From Caprella mutica (Eukaryota > Arthropoda > Malacostraca > Amphipoda > Caprellidae), in the NCBI GenBank assembly GCA_947561585.1, contig CANNZV010001608.1, positions 124,001 to 188,000 of the forward strand: DNA of 64,000 bases. Direction: 5' to 3'. Positions 48,471 to 60,894 of this stretch are shown here, piece after piece. Under the pieces are notes generated by a model. It had not been told where the DNA came from. It saw only the letters and a program-made list of their open reading frames with translations, and ran no database searches. The translations under genes were made by a program, and so were the position numbers. Positions within the stretch are counted from its first letter, which is position 1, and every line of letters begins with the position of its first letter.

Positions 48471-48742
48471 CAAATTGTGGCACACAATGAAAATAAGTGG
48501 ATGAATGAAAAGATAATAAGATGTTTAGTTTGTTGTACCTTGCATACCGAATTTGCTTATATCTAAATAGTGAAAGCGCAGCTGACGGATTCAGTCACTA
48601 ATTAAGGTACGTTTTGCATGCAGCGATTTTTGCGATTTTCGCTCAGCGATGATCGTTTAGCAATAGGAGTACATTGAACTAATATTCAGCAATAATCGTT
48701 GGGCCTTGAGGAAAGAAAAATCAGAATTATAATATGATCATA

Positions 48743-50552
48743 CAGGGTGACCCTCAAAAAAGTGTATCCAAATTTGAATTAATTAAAATTTTGTATTTAA
48801 TATATACAGAAGCAGACAAAATATAAGGGTAGGCAAAAACAAGTTATCTAAATCTTTAATTTCATAAAAAGAACGATACACACATTATTGAAATTTTGCA
48901 CGTATATTCACATAGAACTCATATGTATTCGTATGAAATTCCAAAGCATTTGGACAAATATTCTAGGAATAGTTCCATATTTAACTTCAAACACTAAATT
49001 TTGCTCTGGTCAAAAGTTAAGGGTAGCCATCATAAACTTTGAAATATTCGCGGATATTGGCAATTAACTTAATAATTTTTGAATAATTCTTCGCTATATC
49101 ACTCTAATACATCTTCTACTACAAAATTCTAATAATTTTGCACAATATGAGGGAGTTTTCAATCTTCTATTCATCCTCAAGAAATGTCCACAAGTTTCCC
49201 CTCTGATACAGTCTCTAATTGTCGTTGCAAGAGATTTCTTTGCCATATGAAGGTTCAAAACTATTGTGCAACATATTGTGGCTCAACATAAGCAGTATGG
49301 AGTTGTTGATTCCAAACCGAAGAATGGTTATAGACTTCCCAAAGCATTGCTGAGAGAAGATCATGCAAGTCTTCAAAGTAGCTTGCAAGGTAGTTTGAAC
49401 ACTTCTGGTCAAATTTTTCGTGAGATAGATGTCATGTCTGGTATTACGGTGTCCCAGTCTACTCTTTCGCTTGAACTTCAACAAGTTGGTTTGCAATAAT
49501 TTGTCCCTGCATCGAAGCTTTCAATCTCAAAAAAGAAACGGAAAGTGATACTTGTGTTTTGTCATGAATATGTCGTTTGGTCGATTGATCAGTGGTCGTA
49601 AGTACATTCTAGTGATGGTGGAAGAAAAATAGATGTTTTTGGTTCTTATAGGAAAGTACAAATTAAACGTAAAGTAAGGGAAATGTTAACTCTGAACTAC
49701 ATCAAGAAAACAGTTAATTTTGGAGGAGGTAGTGTGATGGTCTTGGTTGTCATTTTTTCTGCTGGAACTGGTCCCATTGTTTGTCTACGAGGAGGAGTTA
49801 TTGCAGAAGTATGTATAAAACAGCCCTTTCCTCATCATACTCTCCCCTATCAACAAGCAGCTGACCCTCAACCACAGAGTTTCAATCAGGACAACGTACC
49901 CTACATACTACTCAGATAAAAAAGTTACGACTGTATTAGAAGATGAAGAAATTACTCTAATGAGCTGGCTTTCGCAGAGTCCTGACCTCAATCAAATGGA
50001 GAATGTTTGGATAATAATTGGAGACTGTACTCATAGATGAAACACAAGAAATGTGGAAGAATTGTGGACATTTCTTGAGGATGAATAGAAGATGGATAAC
50101 TCCTTCATATTGTGCCAAATTTGTAGAATTTTGTGGTAGAAAATGTATTGAAGTGATATAGTAAAGAATTATTCACCAATTATTAAGTTAATTGCCAATA
50201 TCCATGAATATTTCAAAGTTTATGATGGCTACCCTTAACTTTTGACCAGAGCAAAATTTAGTGTTTGAAATAAAATATGGAACTATTCCTAGAATATTTG
50301 TCCAAATGCTTTGAAATTTCATACAAATATATATGAGCTCTATATGAAAATACATGCAAAATTTCAATAATGTGTGTCTTGTACTTTTTATGACCGCTAC
50401 TGTAAATAAATTAGCTTAAGGTAAAATTAAAAATAGTATATTTTCACTTGTATCCATTATATCACCGTCATTTCATATGATTTATTATTTATTTATAATT
50501 ACATTGTTTACATTAATTCGAAGTTGGATACACTTTTGGGTGTGTCACCCTG
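48743..50552. mobile_element. 1810-bp Tc1-like element with long inverted ends
   Basis: The left end reads CAGGGTGACCCTCAAAAAAG and the right end, complemented, CAGGGTGACACACCCAAAAG, both followed by TGTATCCAA. TA target duplications flank it (48741-48742 and 50553-50554). Inverted similarity extends inward for about 450 bases on each side (to about 49200 and from about 50065), including the sentence-like block CCAGAGCAAAATTTAGTGTT and its complement. The body encodes a decayed transposase. Confidence 0.9.
49200..50150 (+). pseudogene. Tc1-like transposase, inactivated
   Basis: Pieces in order on the plus strand are a DNA-binding and linker part (QYGVVDSKPKNGYRLPKALL ... ITVSQSTLSLELQQVGLQ, stop at about 49498), then KKKRKVILVFCHEYVVW and a first-Asp region (HSSDGG), then VNFGGGSVMVLVVIFSAGTG, then FNQDNVPY (second Asp) and, in another frame, WLSQSPDLNQMENVW (third Glu). 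Several stops and frameshifts are present, so the protein cannot be made. The order and spacing match Tc1 family enzymes. Confidence 0.88.
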
Positions 50553-50554
50553 TA

Positions 50555-51200
50555 TAGGCAATTCGGTATAGTTATTAGATTTTCGGCTGGTTCAATAAAA
50601 TCCTACAAAGTATTTCGTCAACCATTATTTGACTAAATTTTTTATCATTTTAAAAACATATATCGCCATAAAAATTACAACTGAAGTCTGGTAAAAGAAT
50701 TGAGGAAAAATTCAATGGTACAAAAATTATTTTAGAATGATAATAATATATCTTTACAAAATAGCTAGATCATACCATTCCCATATATGAAGTTGTTAGA
50801 GTTTCTGTTCGGTAGTTGAGTAGAAGTTACATTATAAATGAATTTATAGTAAGATATTGAGGGATGATATATTTATATTTATTGTGAATTTGATAAAAAT
50901 ACGTATAACGGAAAGTAATTATTAATAGTGGTGAAAGTATATTATATTAGTTGAAAATTTGTATGGCTGCATTGAAGTCACTATCAGCATTGAATATTTA
51001 TGGTTGGTTTTGTTCTTTGATTAGTATTGCTTCTAGTCTGGGTAGCTCTATTCTATTGCTGTTGGTTGCGAGTATCATGTCGACTGCATGGTAGCAATTA
51101 TGATCCGGTGATATTTCTACCATGGGTTTCTCGTTAGTGACGTTTGATTGAAGTGTGATTGCTTGAATCTTTCTTTGATGGTAGATGTGGTTGGCACAAT
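50555..51200. other. AT-rich stretch, nothing recognised
   Basis: No coding or repeat signal could be supported between the Tc1-like element and the next array. Confidence 0.4.
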
Positions 51201-51204
51201 ATAA

Positions 51205-51349
51205 CGGGTTACACTAAATACCGAATTATACCGAATTACACCGAATTATACCGAATTACACCGAATTATACCGAATTACACCGAATTATACCGAATTACA
51301 CTATACTCAATACCGAATTACACCGNNNNNNNNNNNNNNNNNNNNNNNN
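51205..51349. repeat. 11/22-bp array (ACCGAATTATACCGAATTAC) ending in an assembly gap
   Basis: Alternating ACCGAATTATA and CCGAATTACA units run to 51325 and are followed by 24 Ns (51326-51349). GGCACAATATAAC occurs just before (51192) and just after (51349) the array and gap, suggesting the gap collapsed a longer tandem repeat. Confidence 0.9.
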
Positions 51350-53485
51350 GGCACAATATAACTATATTGCGTTTGAGTATATAACTCTTGGCTGCAATCA
51401 TATATTGGTACAACATATTTTAGTTTGAAATAATTCCATTGCTATTGTTTCTAATGGCTTGGTTAAGTTGCTTTTGTAGTGAAACATAATGTGCATATTT
51501 CTACTAACAATTGGTTTCATGCGACTGAGCTCTTTATCAGTTTGTAGGTATTTGTCCGACAACATAGTTTTTGATACAATTTTTTTAAGAGTTATAGGGT
51601 CTATCTTTTTTGCTGTGGTTAATATTTCGATGGTCAGATATCTGGTTGGGGTGGCACCCATTTGAATTAAAATATTATGATAGAACCCTATTTAGAAACT
51701 CATATATTTTGAAACTGTTTGATTAAAGGAAAATCAAATGAAGTATCATAATTTAAAGTAAGATATTTACGAAACATCTTTTTTATATACTACTAAAATG
51801 TAGTAAAACAATTTAAATTATTTTTATTTGGAAAACATTATTTAGAACTAAATATTTCAAAATATTCTATTTAGGAAGAAAAATAAGTTCAGTAAAACAA
51901 TTTGGAATCTCATTTAAACGAGTAAACTATTTAGAAATAAATCAATGAAGAAACGATTAGTTTGGAAGAAAATTTCTGATGGTTGAACTTTGAATGTATC
52001 ATCTATGATATAATGAAAATAGTATTCAACTGGTGCACTATTAAATTAAGTTTTCAACTGATTACATGTACAGTTGTCCAAAAAACCCCCCAAAAAGAAG
52101 ATCATCCTCGCCCCTATCCCTCTACTCGACAGATCATCTCTCAAATTGAATCAGTAAATTACAATACCGAAAAAAATGTTTACAATCATGTTTGCAGTAG
52201 AACTGAATAGTTTACTTGCTGTTTCTTGTTCTAAAGAAAATAGGTTGGAAAATATAGACTAAAATAACTCATTATAAAATGGTTGCCAGCGTACAGTGAT
52301 TGATGAAATAATTTCATATATAATATCCTATTTTAAAACCTTAAGATTAAAATACCTATCAAAACTTTCCCATAACATTTTAAACAACTCGTAACATATC
52401 ATTTATTACAACTTTCAATGTTTGTGTAGAATATTTATTTAATATACTGTAAGAAATTATATATTGAATAATAACAGAATATTCTGAATAATAATAAAGT
52501 AAAATCAAATTTTTGTATTCGAAAAACTGACATGGCAGAATAATTGATATTTTTCTTGACGATAATTTTTTCATCTTAAACAATAGCATTTAAATACCTT
52601 AAAAGTTAATAATTATATCTTTCACTCGACTAAGTTTTGTGTAAACATCTTCAATATTAACTTTAAAAATAACTTCTCATCACTTAAAACGTTAACGCAT
52701 TTAAAATCGGAATACGAGTGTAGGTAAAATTTACATCTTATTTCATTACCTTCATTTCGATATGTGATGCATTAGTTTTTTCGTTGGTAACAATTTACTG
52801 AGTATAAAAAATGTTTAAACAATAATTTGTATCTGATATCAAAACTTCATCGTCTGCAAATAATGTACAATAATTTGAAACTTACTGAATAATTACACAT
52901 ACTGCAGATGTAATTGATAGAAATATTAAAAATCAGAGTTCTGATGCATGAGTCTTGATAAACTGAAGTTAGAAGTTAGTTTGAAGTTAGACTGGAAATT
53001 CCCTTTTTCGAAATACTGCTGTCGGATAAAGAAACATAGCAACACGAGTTTACTTTTCAATATATGAATTGATAATGAAAGATGAAAACTGCAAAATAGC
53101 AATGTTAATAGATAACCTTCCCTCAATCCGTTTTGATGATGTGTAAGAGTACTGTTGTTAACTATCAAAATGGTCAGTTTTTTCAATAAATAGTCTAGAT
53201 CAGTTTGTTACAAATAGTAGAAGTTGGTATGGTCTATAATTTGGATTATCGTCTTACTTGTCGGATTTAATAAAAGGTATATAGTAAGAGTGAATATTCA
53301 ATTCTTGGCCAAAAACCTTTTTCAATAAATGCGTTAAAAATCTTTGCTAGGTTGGGCATATCAAATTAGTTACTCTCATTAAAAATAATTATTTCTATAT
53401 TTCTTTGGTATAAAAGTTCTATTATTTAAAGGCTAAAAAGCCTTTCACAGCTCAATCTACAATCTACCTGATATAAACTCTGCAT
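51350..53485. other. AT-rich stretch, nothing recognised
   Basis: Short frames (51398-51661, 52380-52589 and 52926-53186, all minus) have no recognisable domain. 51660-51960 contains loose ATTTAGAA-type repetition. Confidence 0.35.
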
Positions 53486-53489
53486 TGTT

Positions 53490-53590
53490 GTAACCGCTAG
53501 TTTGTTGTGCTGCACACTTCGTAATTATTTTTTAATGTCTTATTTTGGGGCAGGGAGACACCCCACCCCCCGATGCATATATAATATCCT
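53490..53590. repeat. Inverse copy of the shared core sequence
   Basis: Its reverse complement contains GGGGTGTCTCCCTGCC, then ACATTAAAAAATAATTACGAAGTGTG and ACAACAAACTAGCG, in the same order as the interior of the 506-bp element at 42205-42330. No flanking 15-bp arrays are visible. Confidence 0.65.
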
Positions 53591-53999
53591 TTGATTAAAT
53601 AATAACTAAAATGAAAGTTTTAACGCAGGCTCAGCATTAAGAGGTTAGAAACGCAATGCGTTTTCTAATCGGCAAATTGCGCAAAACACATAGTTTAGTC
53701 TAGACGCTTGATTTAAATTAGAATAGTTTATTAGATATTTATATTTGATTGAAAAGATTCAAACTCAACGGGAAATCCATAATATTAGAGGTTATTTAAT
53801 TTGTTAATTTAATTTATTTTCAATGCAGAGTTTAAATAACCTCTAATATTATAGATATTTATAGCATTACAAATAAAAGCTAAATAAATAATAAATTTGT
53901 GCTAGTTTAAAACTTTTATTAGTCATAAATTACTATTTCATTGAATGATAATTAATATTTCAATAATCATTGTTTGATAATGAATAACATCACTTATAA

Positions 54000-54230
54000 A
54001 GATTGATAACAACAAAAAAAATCAATTATATATATTGATAATAAATAGTGCCCATTGTAGGATGACAATTAATAGTTCAATTATTGATTGCTAATAAATA
54101 GTTTTAATTACAGGTTGACAATTAATAGTTTTAATCATTGATTGCTAATAAATAGTTTTTATTACAGGTCGACAATTATTAATAGTTTTAATTATTCATT
54201 GATAATAAATAGTATAATTTTCGATTCATA
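54000..54230. repeat. ~54-bp AT-rich tandem repeat, 3 copies
   Basis: GACAATTAATAGTT and TTGATTGCTAATAAATAGTT alternate three times with a spacing of about 54 bases, joined by TTTTAATTACAGGT. Confidence 0.75.
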
Positions 54231-56970
54231 ATAATTTGGTTCCCAACAAACAACCTTCTTTTTTCCGACGTCTCAAAACGTCTTAAATCCCTCACCTAGT
54301 GTAAATAATTATATTACACTTATTTATGTCGCAAATATGAATGAGTATTTACTTAAAAGCCGTTTAATATAACGTGTCACAGCGAATTGAAAAAGAGTAT
54401 AATTTATAATAAATAACAATTGTACGAAAATTCGTTACAGTCAATAATTGCGTTAATCATACAAATTTAAAATTCCAAAAAATAATTTCAAACAGGCTAC
54501 TATAGTCTGTTTTAGACTACTATAGTAGTCTAAAATTGGTATAAATATTAGCCAATGCACAATGAATTACAACACATTCTTACCTTCATCTTTTCCAATG
54601 ACCATAACAGCTAATTGATTTATGAGCTAAGACTTATTGAAATATTAAACCTATAGCTCCGAAATGAGGTTTGAAAATCCAATAGAATTACTGTCGAAAT
54701 AAGCTTCCAATAGAAAGATATATCATAATGCAATGACAGGCTTAAGAGAAGTTATTTCTACAATCAAATAACTTCCTCTCACGTAAGCCTCATAATCCAT
54801 TTTGAAGAAAGAAAATTGCCGATTCAACAGAAATAGCAGTGTGGTAAGAGAACTTTTCGGACGAATGTTTATTACACTAAATTCCTTTCATTCTAGGCAT
54901 CGTGAAACAGAAACAGACCCACAACTTGGTTTGATGTCTTGATTGCATCTTGAAATTAGCTTTGATCACTAAAGTAAATGTTGTTGGTTGTGGCTCAACA
55001 ATTGGTTGATAATATAGTTCAATGAATAATAATAGCTAATTATATTGCTTCCAAAATGATACACATTTTCTATGTGAGACTGATGTTACTAGTCCATTAA
55101 ATTAGGTATCTTTGTCATTTTTTAAATTCATTAAATTAGGTTTCTTTGTCATTTTTTTAAATTTATAAAGGTCTTGCAAAGAAAATTTGTAAGCAATATA
55201 TTTTTATTATATTGAACTATGAGCAATAACAAGAAAATTTAAGAAATTTTGAGGAATTTTCCTTTTTGAATACATCTAAATGAAATTTTAGAAACAATTA
55301 TAATTTTCATCTTCTGAAATCGGAAGTCAAATTTTATTCCTTTAAATCATTTCCATCAAATCTCTTTAACTTAACTTTCTATGAAATAACTATATCTAAT
55401 CGAAAAGACAATTTTCAAGTTATGATATATGTTCCATTATTCCAAGAGATAATTAAGATTAAGAGGGTTTCAGTTATAATCTTCTAAAAACACTACAACT
55501 GCAATGCAATAGATATCATAGATTGGGAGATATGGAATACAGTGTGAAGGTGAAATAACGAAGGAAATGAAATATAACTTCATAAATTAGTACCTTGACT
55601 CAGAAGTGTAGCCGGGATATATTTTCATTATTAATAATATAAAATAGCATACTCATAAACATCATTTGAATACAATTAGTCACTAGCTAAATAGTAATTA
55701 AATTTTAATATCAATGTGGAAGCTTCGTATTTGTTAATCTGATAATTTTATATCAGGTAATAGAATATCGTGTACCACGTATACGTACGCAATATTTTTT
55801 ATACCGGAAAGTGTAATCAATGTGTTGAACTACCACGTCAAGGGAGATAGAGACTCTAATTCTGAATATGGATGTACACTAAAGAATGAGCGTCTCTATC
55901 CAAATATTACACACTGCAGTTTCAGTCACTCACATTTCAGCTGCATTGTCTCTCTTCTCTCGCCACTAGACTAAGTGCATTCATACGATGAATTAAGGTG
56001 ATTGCTCCTACTGGAACGATGCTCCATTTAACCAGAAACAAAAAACAAAATTCACTAAAAAAAATTATCGCAACAACAAAAATACATTCTGAAGATAATA
56101 AGATAGGGCAATATCATTTAGCTTGCTAAAATGAACTTAATTCTGTTTACGAATTATAAATGGACAAATTTATACTCAACAGAATGTTCATATTCATATC
56201 AAAATTTGATTTGAAATATTCATTTCTACAGAAAATGTAGTGATAGTACATGAAACTATCCTAGAGATGTAGAGTCGTAGATATTGTTACAAAATTTTAT
56301 TACAAAATTTTCATCACAAATATAATTTATCAACTGATAATTCAAAAATTCAGGATCCAAACTAAAAAGGCAATGTTTAACTGTGAAATTAGATTTAATT
56401 CTAAAAACATGAATGAACTTAAACTCTTATTTCAGAATTACAATTTTTTTCCTTCATGTCCATTATTCATATTTGCAAATATAAATCATACATGTGCTGC
56501 ACCAATGATACTTGAGTAAATTAAATGTCTTCTGGAATTACGAAGTCATTTTATTCCTTAGACTTCAACATTGGTCGATTACAACATTCTCAATATATAT
56601 CTCTTTTTCTCCAAAATACAGCACTGTATTTAAATGCAGTTTGCATTTGTATTTCAAGAAAAGAATTTAAGTCAATTCTGTAACGTGCACTCAAATTCTC
56701 GCTTACAAGATATATTCGAATTTTGTTCATATTTTACACGACTGCCTTGGAAACAGAGAAAGTCGTATTTCAAACACAGAATTTATGTTTTTTAAATCGC
56801 ATCAATAATTGCAATATTGCTTAATATTTCTAAAATTAGTTGTTTGTGATCGAAGCTTCTATAATCTATATGAATATTGCCCATCTTAAAGCATGTGTAT
56901 TGTATAATATATGTTATACATTTTTCTTAAATTGAAGTAGTTTTAACATGATTAAGTTTGTCATATTTAA
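54231..56970. other. AT-rich stretch, nothing recognised
   Basis: No domain-bearing frame, element ends or RNA gene was recognised. A short duplication (AAATTAGGTATCTTTGTCATTTTT twice, 55100-55160) is the only local structure. Confidence 0.4.
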
Positions 56971-56976
56971 AATATA

Positions 56977-57450
56977 ACCTATAAAGTTTGACGTGTGTTT
57001 TCTAGGCACATCCCTTGTACATTGCTTTATATCGTTCATGTCATCCATTAAATTTACTGACCTTTATTGACTTTATTCTTACGTAAATACCAAATATATT
57101 TTCGTAGTTGAAAGTTGAAAAATATTTACGCATAGGCGTTAATCAGCGTAAATCACGTATATTATGGAAATAAATGTACTTTAGTGACGTGTGGCAACGT
57201 AGAAATACAGTTTGGTTAGGCAATACGCACATATTTGTCCACGTTTTTTTATGGAGTACAGACAAATGCGTACCCAATCACAGTTCAGCTCTCTCAGTTT
57301 CCAATGTCTTGAAATTTGGTACACATTAGTTCAGTATATATACTAACAACTTGTAAAAAATACAGTACTGTAAGTTTATAAATAAGACATGTGTTTTTTT
57401 ACCACTTAATCAAACCTTCCCGTTGATTCTGACAGTCAAACTCATTAGGG
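56977..57450. mobile_element. ~474-bp piggyBac-type MITE, copy 2
   Basis: It aligns with 24217-24706 in the same orientation (AGTTTGACGTGTGTTTTCTA near the left; AACTCATTAGGG then TTAA on the right). The right end, complemented, is TTAACCCTAATGAGTTTGAC. The left end is decayed (CCTATAAAGTTTGACG). There is no coding capacity. Confidence 0.75.
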
Positions 57451-57594
57451 TTAAACTGGATAAATTTTAACATAGTGAATTAAATGAAATATAAATTCAT
57501 ATATTTGAGTTTTTATTGAGTTTGATAGTTCATATAAATTTTTTGCAGAATTTCTACCGTTCTATTTTAATTTTGATTCAAGAATAAAAGGGTT

Positions 57595-57700
57595 TCCGGA
57601 AAAAAACGTACATGAAAGAAGCCCACAGGAAGGAAGCCCGCAGGAAAAATGCCCACAAGATAAAAGCAATCCCACAGATATAAAAGACCACAGACTGACG
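57595..57700. repeat. 15-bp array (GGAAAAATGCCCACA)
   Basis: About six units of GGAAAAATGCCCACA and variants (GGAAGGAAGCCCGCA, GATATAAAAGACCACA) follow one another. The same motif in opposite orientation is at 59625-59790. Confidence 0.8.
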
Positions 57701-58609
57701 TGGGCTTGACTGTATCGCCGACGTTACATTAGTAGGTAGGTGTAAATATACAATAATATATTAGTGATTTAAGCTGTATATGAATTAATTAACACATAGA
57801 AATGTTTACCTATCGATTAAAGTTATAAAATTAAATATGCTAAACGGGTTGACTATATTTTTAGTTATTTATCTCGTTTAATATTTTGCATTAATTAATG
57901 AATTATGAGTATCTAAAATTTAGAACTGAAATACTAGGGTCCTAACAAGAATGAATGTGTGGATACGTAGGAATTAAAGTAATTACAATAGAGGTAAGTA
58001 ATAATAATTATTATTATATAAGTAAAAGTCCGAAAATATGAAACAGTCCAATAACATGGACGTGTCTACGTTGTTTAAATAATTGAACATAACACTAAAA
58101 AGTAACAATATCTAGCTAATTTTTCATCTCTTTTTAAGTAGTATATTACATACCTGCATATTAGTATGTATGTAATTTAGGTAATCACTGTTAAAAATAC
58201 TCTGTCAGAAAATACTAATTTCTGAACCAATATTGCATCTAATTACTTAATCTGAATACTACTATTGATGATTATTGTAGTTACTGTGAAATAATCACCA
58301 CAAAAGATGTCTCTGTTTTTTATGTTTATGTACTGTAATAACATCGATACATGCCAGGTAATTATTACAGATTTTATAAGACTGGGGTGTAATAAATGCG
58401 GGGCCTGCCTGTATATCAATAAAAAAATCCTTTTTATTATTTTACTGATGCCAGCAAAGGGATAAAAATATTGCAATAAGAATTAAAGCAAAGACCATAC
58501 ATTTATAATTACCATCAAATAAGGGTGTTAAATACTTTTATATTGCAGAATATATATAAATAATATAATATATAATATAAATGCACACAATAAATATAAT
58601 ACAAAATAA

Positions 58610-58720
58610 AGCAATTCGTGGACGAATTGTCCGTGGACAAAATGTCCGTAGATGAAATGTCCGTTGGACGAAATGTCCGTGGACGAATTGTCCGTGGATG
58701 AAATGTCCGTGCACGTTCAG
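58610..58720. repeat. 15-bp array (GTCCGTGGACGAAAT)
   Basis: Seven units of GTCCGTGGACGAAAT or GTCCGTGGACGAATT occur. The motif is related to, but distinct from, the TTTTGTCCGTAGGCA array at the left edge of the window. An open minus frame (58538-58753) is a by-product of the period. Confidence 0.85.
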
Positions 58721-58924
58721 AACCCCATGGGCGCTACCTCCTTTCTCTTCCATTCACCTCAAACAGCTTCAGGATCGAGCCCCTGATGGCACAATATAAT
58801 TGAAATGGTTAAATGAAAATCACGGCTGATTTTCAAATTTAAATATTATAAAATTTAATTTCAACAAGTTTACAATTAATCTTATCGATGAAGACTTTCA
58901 AAATGAAACAAAAAGGTGCATGAC

Positions 58925-59035
58925 GTAGAAACACCCACAGGAAAAATGCCCACAGGAAAAATGCTCCTACAGAAAAATGTCAACAAGGAAAAATGCATAA
59001 AAGTATAAAAGCCCAAAATGAAAAAAGCCCACAAC
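58925..59035. repeat. 15-bp array, same orientation as 57595-57700
   Basis: Units such as CCCACAGGAAAAATG, CTCCTACAGAAAAATG and TCAACAAGGAAAAATG are repeated about seven times. Confidence 0.8.
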
Positions 59036-59624
59036 TACATAATATTTAAAATTCAGAAATACATGAAAGCATTTTTAGTGAGGGCATAAGTTCACAATTA
59101 CAGGATAGTCTATTTAAATAGTTTTCTTGACTGGCACCTTTTGTCTCATTTTGCTTATGAAAATTGCTATATAAAATAATTTTTCAAAATAGTTTACCAT
59201 AGTCTTACAATTCACCAGTGTGACTCAAGTCTTTTTTTGCCTTCATATACATACATAAGTAGTTTAATGTTTATAATCAATGCAGCTGTTATCGCGTAGT
59301 TTTATTTCATCTTGTGACAATGTTTAGTTATTTTATATATCTTGTTTAGGGATTGAATATATATTTCATCTATTCTCCTATTTGAATTTTTCGCTTCACA
59401 TTTGCCTTCCAAAATATATACTTCTTTTCATATAGATTATTGTAGAGCAAAGTAGTTGAATTACTGCTCACGAACTAAATTCGTACCTAAACAAAAAAAA
59501 TCCAAATGAATATTATAGCTTCTATAAGCACTGTATGCACTTTTTATATGATTTTAATATAAATTCGATTATGTAGAATGTAAACACTCATAAAACTCAA
59601 AGCAAAGTTATTTTTCATTTTTTT
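59036..59624. other. AT-rich spacer between opposed 15-bp arrays
   Basis: This unique AT-rich stretch is the likely interior of an array-ended element. No open frame with a domain was seen. Confidence 0.4.
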
Positions 59625-59790
59625 ATTGGGGCATTTTCCTTGTGGGCTTTTATACCTGCGGGCAATTTTCGCTATATGGATATTTTTTGACGTGGGCATT
59701 TTTCCTTGTCTGCATTTTTCCTTTGGGTATTTTTAATATGGGCTATTTTTCTGTGTGCTCTTTTCCTGTGGGCGTCTTTCTGGGAGCTGA
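59625..59790. repeat. 15-bp array, inverted partner
   Basis: Units TTTTCCTTGTGGGC, TTTTATACCTGCGGGC, TTTTTCCTTGTCTGCA and TTTTCCTGTGGGCG are the complement of the units at 58925-59035 and 57595-57700. Together they bracket about 870 or 2200 bases. Confidence 0.8.
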
Positions 59791-60890
59791 ATAATTATAT
59801 CATATTTTATAAAAGTTGAAAACGTAACAATATTCTTATTTCGCATTAAAATAATCACTAAAGTGAGAGAGAATGATGCATGAATTTTTTGAAGACCAAT
59901 TGAGCAATGCAATGTTAAGCAATAAAAGAATTGATAAATCGAATAGATAAATTTGGAAATATGCTTATCACAAAGTTCCTTATAAATATTTTCAGTATCT
60001 ACAAATCAATAATTTTATTCTATAGTCCTTGAAAATTTGTATAATTAAATTTATAGAAATAGTGAAAATTTATTTTAGTGGTCATTTTAAATAAAATATT
60101 TCAACATCTCACTTTAGGATATCGGCTGCCTTAGTGTTGAACGACATCTAAAATAGCTTCAATATTTCTAACAATATCCCAAATGAATGACAGGTACTGC
60201 CAAAATGTAGAAATCTGGAAATTGGAACCCAGTGCTTCATCTGAATGCAAACACTGCAAGTGACAGACGAAAAGGACAGAGTACGCGATATGCACACTGC
60301 AATGTATCATGTATCAGGAACGTGTAGACTTTTTGAGCGGTGATATGATATAAAGTTTAAATACATATGTATAAGAAAATTATACACATTTATATTTTTA
60401 TGTATTAAATATGTATATTCATATATAGATATGCTAATTACATTGACTGAGAACGGCAATCATTAAGTAGTGTAAAACATAAACTAAAATAGCTCCTGCG
60501 TTATATATGAAAACCTTACCAGTTCATTCATAAAACAAACACTGTTCTATTCATAATTACGATTTAATGTAAGCCAATAGCTTCTCAATTGTTATGAAAA
60601 CAACTCCAGATTAAAATCACATGTTATTGAAAGAGAAAAAACAAATAAAACACATTTTCTGACCCATTAAATTCTAAATATTTCATTGCATAATATTTGA
60701 TATTACTAACTATATACACATTACCCTATATAAGATAATTATAGAACTGATATTGTTACAGACATTGAGTATATAAGTTTAAATTTAATATAGATTGAAT
60801 ATACATTGATTTAACATTCACTTAGTTTACTGTATGTTACACTGAAAGAAAAGTTTACTCAACCGAACCTATATATAGTTTCATACAATC
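59791..60890. other. AT-rich stretch, nothing recognised
   Basis: No supported feature was found here. Confidence 0.4.
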
Positions 60891-60894
60891 CACA

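Noticed and set aside
48163..48483. Gly/Ser-rich repeat protein on the minus strand
   Set aside because: The frame follows the 18-base period of a pyrimidine-rich array. There is no start context, splice context or non-repeat part.
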